Below, in pieces: positions 30,854-35,974 of a DNA stretch of 35,974 nt; position 1 is the first letter of the stretch, and each line of letters begins with the position of its first letter. The stretch comes from Pigoraptor vietnamica (lineage: Eukaryota; Opisthokonta; Filasterea), in NCBI GenBank assembly GCA_943704525.1, contig CALSCQ010000254.1, positions 7,501-43,474 of the forward strand, in the 5' to 3' direction. Position numbers and translations under genes: made by a program. The notes beneath the pieces were generated by a model that saw nothing but the letters and a program-made list of their open reading frames with translations, searched no databases and was not told where the DNA came from.

Positions 30854-31364
30854 CGTGCGTGTGTGTGTGTTGGGGGGGAGGGTGCGTTTGTATGTGCCTA
30901 TTGTGCGTGCGTGTCAGTGGGCGACTGCTGTGAGAACATAATGCGCACGTGCCTTTCGACAGGGCAAACACATCGTGTTCGTCACAAACAACAGCACAAA
31001 CTCGCGTGCGAAGTACGTCCAAAAGTTTGCGAAGCTGGGCATCCAAGCGTCCAAGGTGCGCGGGCCGCAGAGAAGTGCCGTCAGATTGCCCCATAGTAGT
31101 TCAAAGTCGCGCGTTCTGAACTTTCGTGTGCGCCCATTCCACTCTATCGCCATTTGCCGAGCGATTTTGACTCATACATTGCACACTATTGGCACACTTT
31201 TACCGCAGGATGAAATCGTGGGCTCTGCTTTCGTCGCCGCGGACTATCTCAGGAACCACGCGCACGTGGGCAGTGGGCGCAAGGTGTTTGTGATTGGGGA
31301 GAGCGGCATCTGCGAAGAGCTTGAGGAGGCAGGCTTGCGATGGAGTGGTGGCACGGTGAGTAAT

Positions 31365-31413
<49 letters not shown>

Positions 31414-31421
31414 TGTGTGTC

Positions 31422-31474
<53 letters not shown>

Positions 31475-32731
31475 GTATGTATGTGTGTGTGTCTGTGTGT
31501 CTGCGTGTGTGTGTGTGTGTCTGTGTGTGTCTGTGTGTGTCTGTGTGTGCGTGTGTGTGTGTGCATGTGTGTGTGTCTATGTGTGTGCGTGCACGTTTGC
31601 GTGCTGTATGCTTCTGACGACGGTTACCGCAGGAATCCGCTCATTCTGCACACGGGCTTGACGCTATCTCAGTGAAGGACGATCCTGAGGTAGACGCCCA
31701 CTCATTCTCTCCCGCACACGCACGCATACAGTCATACACCCACACCCATTCACCGCCATGCTCGCACTCACAGCAAAGACACACTCAATTGTGCACATTC
31801 TTACTCACGCTGCCCTTTGCGCACAAGGTCGGCGCCGTCGTCGTCGGAATGGACACGTCCCTCAGCTACGCCAAGCTAGCGCAGGGCTTCCACCTCCTAC
31901 AGTCGAACCCCGGCTGCCTCTTCATCGCGACAAACGACGACTCGACGTACCCTGGACCCTCGGGACGGATGTTTCCGGGCACGGGCTGCATCGTCGCTGC
32001 CATGGAGACGGCGTACGGACGCAAGGCGACCGTGATGGGAAAGCCGAACCCGCCGATGTGCGAGACAATTGTGCGGAGGTGAGAGCAGAGGGCTGGGGAG
32101 AGATTGCAGAAGTAGCAGAGGCTGTATGACCCACCATTGTGCATGTGCCCAGTATCTATGTGTGGGTGTGGCGTACGATGCATGAGCTGTTGCCGTTTCT
32201 TTGTGTATACTCATGCGCGTTCCTTTATCTTCGTGACGCAGACTGCACATTGAGCCACACCGTGCGTGCATGGTCGGTGACAGGTGGGCGAACATCGGGT
32301 CTCTTTGTGTGTGTGTCTGCATGTGTCTGCGTGTGTCTGTGCCTATTTCCGTGTGTGTTTGTGTGGGAGGGTGGTGTGTATGTTTGTCCCTCTGTCTACG
32401 AGTGTATGTGTGCGTGCGTGTGTGTCTCGTCTTCACAACAAGCCTCCTGAAAACGTGTCTCACTTCATGCGCAATTGTCCCATCGCAGGCTTGACACGGA
32501 CATCCAATTCGGCATCAACGGCGGATTCAAAACACTCCTTGTACTCACAGGTGCGCTGCGCACGCAGTTGCAATGACGATCTCACGTTTTCGTGCTTGAA
32601 TGACACATGTACGGGCTTGCGCAGGCGTCGCGACCAAGGCGGACCTCGAGGATCCACAGAACACCGTACACCCAAACTACTTCACGGACTCTGTTGCGGA
32701 CCTTCTGCGCGCCTTTGGCGGTGCAACATAA
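30370..32731 (+). CDS. HAD-family phosphatase, phosphoglycolate phosphatase / pyridoxal phosphatase type, nine exons
   Basis: Exons 30370-30436, 30511-30578, 30963-31055, 31209-31355, 31633-31689, 31828-32078, 32242-32283, 32489-32550 and 32625-32731 join in phase to 894 bases, 297 residues plus TAA, typical of the PGP/PDXP (class IIA HAD) family. All four HAD motifs are present: motif I FDCDGVLW with nucleophile Asp20 and acid Asp22 (the Gly codon after them is split by intron 1); motif II FVTNNST; motif III Lys in MGKPNP; motif [15 protein letters not shown]. The C2 cap lies between motifs II and III ([41 protein letters not shown], then [16 protein letters not shown]). The [11 protein letters not shown] segment with GTGCIVAA is characteristic of phosphoglycolate/glycerol-3-phosphate phosphatases. 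The expected role is cytosolic metabolite repair of 2-phosphoglycolate and related phosphates; exact substrate is unproven. Introns 2, 4 and 7 carry TG repeats on the sense strand. Confidence 0.93.
30659..30871. repeat. TG-rich microsatellite in HAD-phosphatase intron 2
   Basis: Two pure TG runs (about 30691-30726 and 30801-30849) separated by CG/TG mixed units including GCGCGCGCG. Sense strand of the intron. Confidence 0.95.
31365..31596. repeat. TG-rich microsatellite in HAD-phosphatase intron 4
   Basis: It starts only ten bases after the GTGAG donor and runs for over 200 bases as TG with TCTG, TATG and TGCG interruptions. Confidence 0.95.
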
Positions 32732-33182
32732 CACACGACGCGATCTTGAGTCTCTGGGCGACACTTTTGGGCTTCCACTTGCCACGAGGGTACGCGCACA
32801 CCGAGCGCATGCACGCTAGGGTGACCACTTAGCACGCCTTATGTGTGCAGTACGATGAAACTATGATTCACTTACGTGCGATTAGGAATGGGACCGGCCC
32901 CAATGGGGTGCACGCAACTCGAATTGTTTACAGAGACACAGCTGCCGCACGGACGGATGACGCAGCCGCACAAGTCCCGCGGCAAGAGTCGTTGACAATG
33001 CGGGCGCCTTTCCCGTCGATACTTCGCAGAACTGCAGAGAGCACGTTGTCACGAATGGGTTCAGATGTGTGAGTCGGCGGCTGCGCACGTCGCGAATTTG
33101 CTGCCGACCGAGATATTGCATATAACACAAGTTGCCACCAGCGCCTCTCTCCGCAACAACGGACTCGTGTTCCAGACTCACC
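32732..33182. other. Convergent 3' spacer
   Basis: Lies between the 3' ends of the HAD phosphatase gene and the glycine-rich gene. Nothing was recognised in it. Confidence 0.5.
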
Positions 33183-34366
33183 TCATACGCTCGTCGGTTT
33201 CTTCGTCAGCGACGCGAGTGGGTACGCGCCCGTCCTCTTGTGATACACGAACACGGCGCCGCCAAACAACAGCGCGGCTCCCACAACGCACCCGATCACA
33301 ATCCCCGCGATCTGACCGCTGCTCAGCCCCGAGCTGGACGAGTCCTCGTACGGCCTCTGGAGCGATTCGCCCGTGGTGCCGGCCCCTCCGCCACTTCCTC
33401 CCATCCCTCCAACGCCGCTCAGACCACCATTGCCGCCCGAACCGCCAGCACCCCCGCTGCCCCCGGTTCCTCCGGCACCGCTGTTGCTTCCGGAGCCACC
33501 AGCCCCGCCAGTTCCACCCGCCCCGCCAGTGCCGCCCGTGCCGCCCGAACCGCTGTTGCTGCCTGAACCGCCCGTGCTGCCAGTTCCGCCAGTTCCGCCC
33601 GTGCCGCCCGTGCCGCCCGTGCCGCCCGAACCGCTGTTGCTGCCTGAACCGCCCGTGCCGCCAGTTCCGCCCGAACCGCTGTTGCTGCCTGAGCCGCCCG
33701 TGCCGCCGGTGCCGCTGGTACCGCCAGCGACTGTGTCGGTGCCGCCGGCCACACCACCAGTGCCACTGCCGGACGAGTCGGTCGTTGTCCCGTCGCTGCC
33801 GCTTCCATTGCACTCATCTCCAGTCCCAGTGACGGTTGTGCCGTTCGGGAATACAATGCCGCAGCCCGACGACGTAGTGGTGCCACCGCTCCCACCGCCA
33901 CCCCCGCTGCAGTCGGTGATGATCGACGTGCCGTTCGGGAGAATGACACCACATCCAGATGACACGACCGTATTGCCATCACGACGCTCCCGGGAATCCG
34001 TCGCGGGCTCCTCATCTCTTATGATGGCATGATTCACTGCCGGTGGAAGAGAACAGTCAGTTTCAGCGGGGCAGAACGCCGGCATTTAAGTCTGGAAAAT
34101 GCGGCCACACCAAAGCCTCAAGTGCAGTGAATGGCCGAGGAACGAACAAGATGAACGTTGCAATAATACACGACGGACAACCCGGCACTCAGTTGTCGAA
34201 ACTAACCTTCCTCGGAGCGAATTGGCGCTGCGTGAGCTCCGATACTGAGTGCCACTACGGCGACAGTTGCAATCACAACGCACACGTTAAGGTAACGACG
34301 TGAAGAGAGACGGCCGATCCGAGGCGTGCGGTTGCAGCTGTACGCAACCTCCTTCGATGCCGACAT
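33183..34366 (-). CDS. Glycine/serine/threonine-rich single-pass surface protein, two exons
   Basis: Exon 1 (34207-34366) starts MSASKEVAY and carries a signal peptide or anchor core (NVCVVIATVAVVALSIGAHA then APIRSEE); donor GTTAGT. Exon 2 (33183-34036, acceptor CCGGCAG) continues in phase 1 as VNHAIIRDEE. The total is 1,014 bases, 337 residues plus TGA. Two Cys-containing repeats follow early (SSGCGVILPNGTSIITDC and SSGCGIVFPNGTTVTG, then DEC). A low-complexity region of about 145 residues comes next, built from GGTGGTG, GSGSNSG and GGAGG units. A membrane helix near the end (GQIAGIVIGCVVGAALLFGGAVFVY) is followed by a short basic tail (HKRTGAY..KKPTSV). The order suggests a type I membrane protein with an extended Gly/Ser/Thr-rich stalk open to O-glycosylation, in a wall, lorica or surface coat. 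No family was recognised. Exon 1 is needed for secretion and is easy to miss. Confidence 0.75.
33373..33780. repeat. Coding low-complexity repeat (GTGG/GSGSNSG units)
   Basis: Plus strand shows repeated CCGCCCGTGCCGCCCGAACCG and GCTGTTGCTGCCTGA words. A block of about 60 bases recurs several times inside exon 2 of the glycine-rich gene, which suggests expansion and contraction by slippage or unequal exchange. Confidence 0.85.
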
Positions 34367-35694
34367 TTTCGGTGCAGTAAGTTGCTGAAAACTGCCGTTT
34401 CAGTCTCAGTCCAGTCCGAGCCGCCGACCGGCCGACGGCGAGTCCGTGGCCCGGATTTCACAGTGACTTGGATTCTGAAGACTGACTTGCTTAGCCTCTT
34501 GACTTGTCGCAGATTGCTCACTTGCGAAGAGCAAGTCGATGAGAACGGACCTTTAAAGCCACTGTTTCGTTATGCTGTGTGGCTATGTCCTCGCGCCGGG
34601 CCGGGCGGGAATGCCGGTGCGAGATCCCGATGGTGCCAGCCTCTGTAATGGGTTCTAAATTGGGAATTACCGATCCAGTAACATGGTGTAACAAACTATT
34701 TTAGGATTTTACTGCTGTTGGGAGCACATAGCACGGTGGGGGCAACACAGGTTGGCGTGTAAACGGCTGGCTATTCTCAGACGGCACGCACACACAAGCA
34801 CGCGCGCACACTAGAGATACACGCATAGAGCACACGCATGTTGTTTCATGTGTGCTCGTGTAAGCAGGCAGTGTCACTGTGTGTGTCAACGGTCGGCTCA
34901 GATCACTGCTCATGCCGGATCACTGAGCCGGCCCGGTCCGGCGCAGCCACCGCCGGCACCGAGTCGGCCGCGCCGACTGAGTCACGTGCGTGTGTGGAGC
35001 AGTAGTTCTACAGTGTCAATGTGATGTTTGTATCGGTGTCAGGTGTGTGTGCGTGTGTGCGTCATATGGAACTTATCATAGTGATTTCGGTCCCATACAA
35101 TCCATTGTAATCAAAAATTTGACATCCGGGGGATTTTCCTACCATATATGGAAGGTGAGGGTTCCTTATTTGGAAGGTATCAGTTGTAATCACCACCCTT
35201 CATTGCACAAAATTTTTCCATACAAAATCGTTACCGATTAACATTAGGTGGGGGTTATGATTATGTATCAAATTTTTCGTAGTAAAAACCATGACCGGCT
35301 GTCATACAAATGAAATCGTGATTCGACTACTGCGGTATTGTAAGTTCCATATGCTGGCATGTCTGATGTCACTGTGCGTGCCGGCCGTCAGTCCGGCGCC
35401 GTATCAGACATCACGCCCATAGATTTTCAGTGGCTGAGTCCGGCCACGTCCAGGTGATCTGATTGGCTATGGCAAGTATTGGGAGCCACATAGATTTTCC
35501 AAATCAAAACCGCAAATTATTATTATTTATTTAAGTACGGAATATGTACCAATGTCCAATCGGACAGGTCCACAATCGTCTCCAGTCGGGAAGCTGCTAA
35601 TGGTCGAATTTCTAAAAATAAATTCACGTCTCCGCACGCGTGCAACAAAGGGTGAAAATGTCGCATCTTTTGAGCCCAGCGTGCCTCAATCGCT
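34367..35694. other. Divergent spacer between the glycine-rich gene and the chromodomain gene
   Basis: About 1.3 kb that should contain both promoters. The left part continues the GCCGGC-rich style; 35050-35350 and 35500-35640 are AT-richer. No exon, RNA gene or clear transposon terminus was recognised. Confidence 0.5.
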
Positions 35695-35974
35695 ATGGAG
35701 GGGCGGCGAAGCGGGAGGCGGAAGACGCGTCCTGTTCTCCCTAATGTTATTGTGGGCACGGACTACGATGCGGCCCTTAAGGAAGCCTCGCGGCCCGTTC
35801 GCAAGCGCCCTGACGCGCCCGTTCCTGGCGACGGACCCGACTATGCCGTGCGCTCGCTACTTAAGAAGCGCTACGTTTGGGACGGAGGCAGCGGCGAGAA
35901 CGATAGAGTCGAATACCTCGTCGACTTCGTGGGGTACACGGAGCCGGAATGGATTCCGGAAGTCAACATAGGGA
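35695..35974 (+). CDS. Chromodomain protein, N-terminal part, cut by the window edge
   Basis: An open frame from ATG 35695 to the end of the window (93 codons visible). An in-frame TGA at 35671 makes this the first possible start unless an upstream exon exists. The N-terminus is basic (MEGRRSGRRKTRP), then VIVGTDYDAALKEASRPVRKR. From about residue 52 the sequence is a chromodomain: DYAVRSLLKKRYVWDG, an acidic loop (GSGEND), then VEYLVDFVGYTEPEWIPEVNI. This follows the canonical pattern Y.VE.IL..R....EYLVKW.GY...TWEP..NL. The aromatic-cage positions appear as Tyr53, Phe in DFVGY (Trp is usual) and Trp in EPEW. Chromodomains bind methylated histone tails and occur in HP1/CBX and CHD proteins and at the C-terminus of chromovirus integrases. 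The domain lies near the N-terminus here, which favours an HP1-like or other cellular protein, but what follows is not visible. Confidence 0.75.
   Translation, partial: MEGRRSGRRKTRPVLPNVIVGTDYDAALKEASRPVRKRPDAPVPGDGPDYAVRSLLKKRYVWDGGSGENDRVEYLVDFVGYTEPEWIPEVNIG

Noticed and set aside
34701-34913. 70-codon minus-strand frame considered as the first exon of the glycine-rich gene
   Set aside because: It has no hydrophobic signal core and no fitting donor; the exon at 34207-34366 has both.
1-35974. CRISPR arrays, bacterial operons, insertion sequences
   Set aside because: No regularly spaced repeats with unique spacers, no Shine-Dalgarno-led gene trains and no transposase frame were seen. The gene structures are eukaryotic.

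Overview
This is a window of nuclear DNA from a eukaryote, most likely a free-living unicellular one. Its genes are cut by short GT-AG introns with GTGAGT-type donors, its coding DNA is GC-rich, and TG/CA microsatellites are common. I cannot name the lineage. The gene set (presenilin, legumain, FYVE, TSEN15, promethin, phosphoglycolate-phosphatase-like HAD enzyme, stonustoxin-domain GTPase) is broad eukaryotic. There is no bacterial operon structure and no CRISPR array. All exon models below were made by eye from splice signals, reading phase and family similarity.

Layout. 1-697: 3' end of an unidentified gene (+). 1120-5043: single-exon 1,307-residue protein joining a stonustoxin-like N-terminus, an FN3-like domain and an AIG1/septin-like GTPase with a Cys/His cluster (-). 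5501-6894: APMAP/strictosidine-synthase-like membrane protein (-). 7362-7480: 5S rRNA gene (+). 7848-9501: six-exon TSEN15 tRNA-splicing endonuclease subunit that no single long reading frame reveals (-). 10009-11380: signal-anchored protein with beta-trefoil-like repeats (+). 11872-14896: nine-exon presenilin (-). 14897-17253: mostly empty, with one doubtful gene. 17254-18914: legumain (+). 19292-19918: promethin/LDAF1-like protein (-). 20824-22461: FYVE plus PH-like protein (+). 23026-25245: cadherin-like single-pass receptor-like protein (-). 25756-27510 and 28580-29689: two secreted coiled-coil proteins sharing an N-terminal module (+). 30370-32731: nine-exon HAD phosphatase (+). 33183-34366: glycine-rich single-pass surface protein (-). 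35695-end: start of a chromodomain protein (+), cut by the window edge.

The genes do not form one pathway. Two loose themes appear: membrane and endolysosomal biology (presenilin, legumain, FYVE, promethin, APMAP) and a stretch from 23 to 34 kb rich in secreted or surface proteins. RNA metabolism is represented by the 5S gene and TSEN15. From about 26.1 kb to the end, the introns and spacers become dense in GGCCGG/GCCGGC and CAGTC/GACTG words, unlike the left part of the window.
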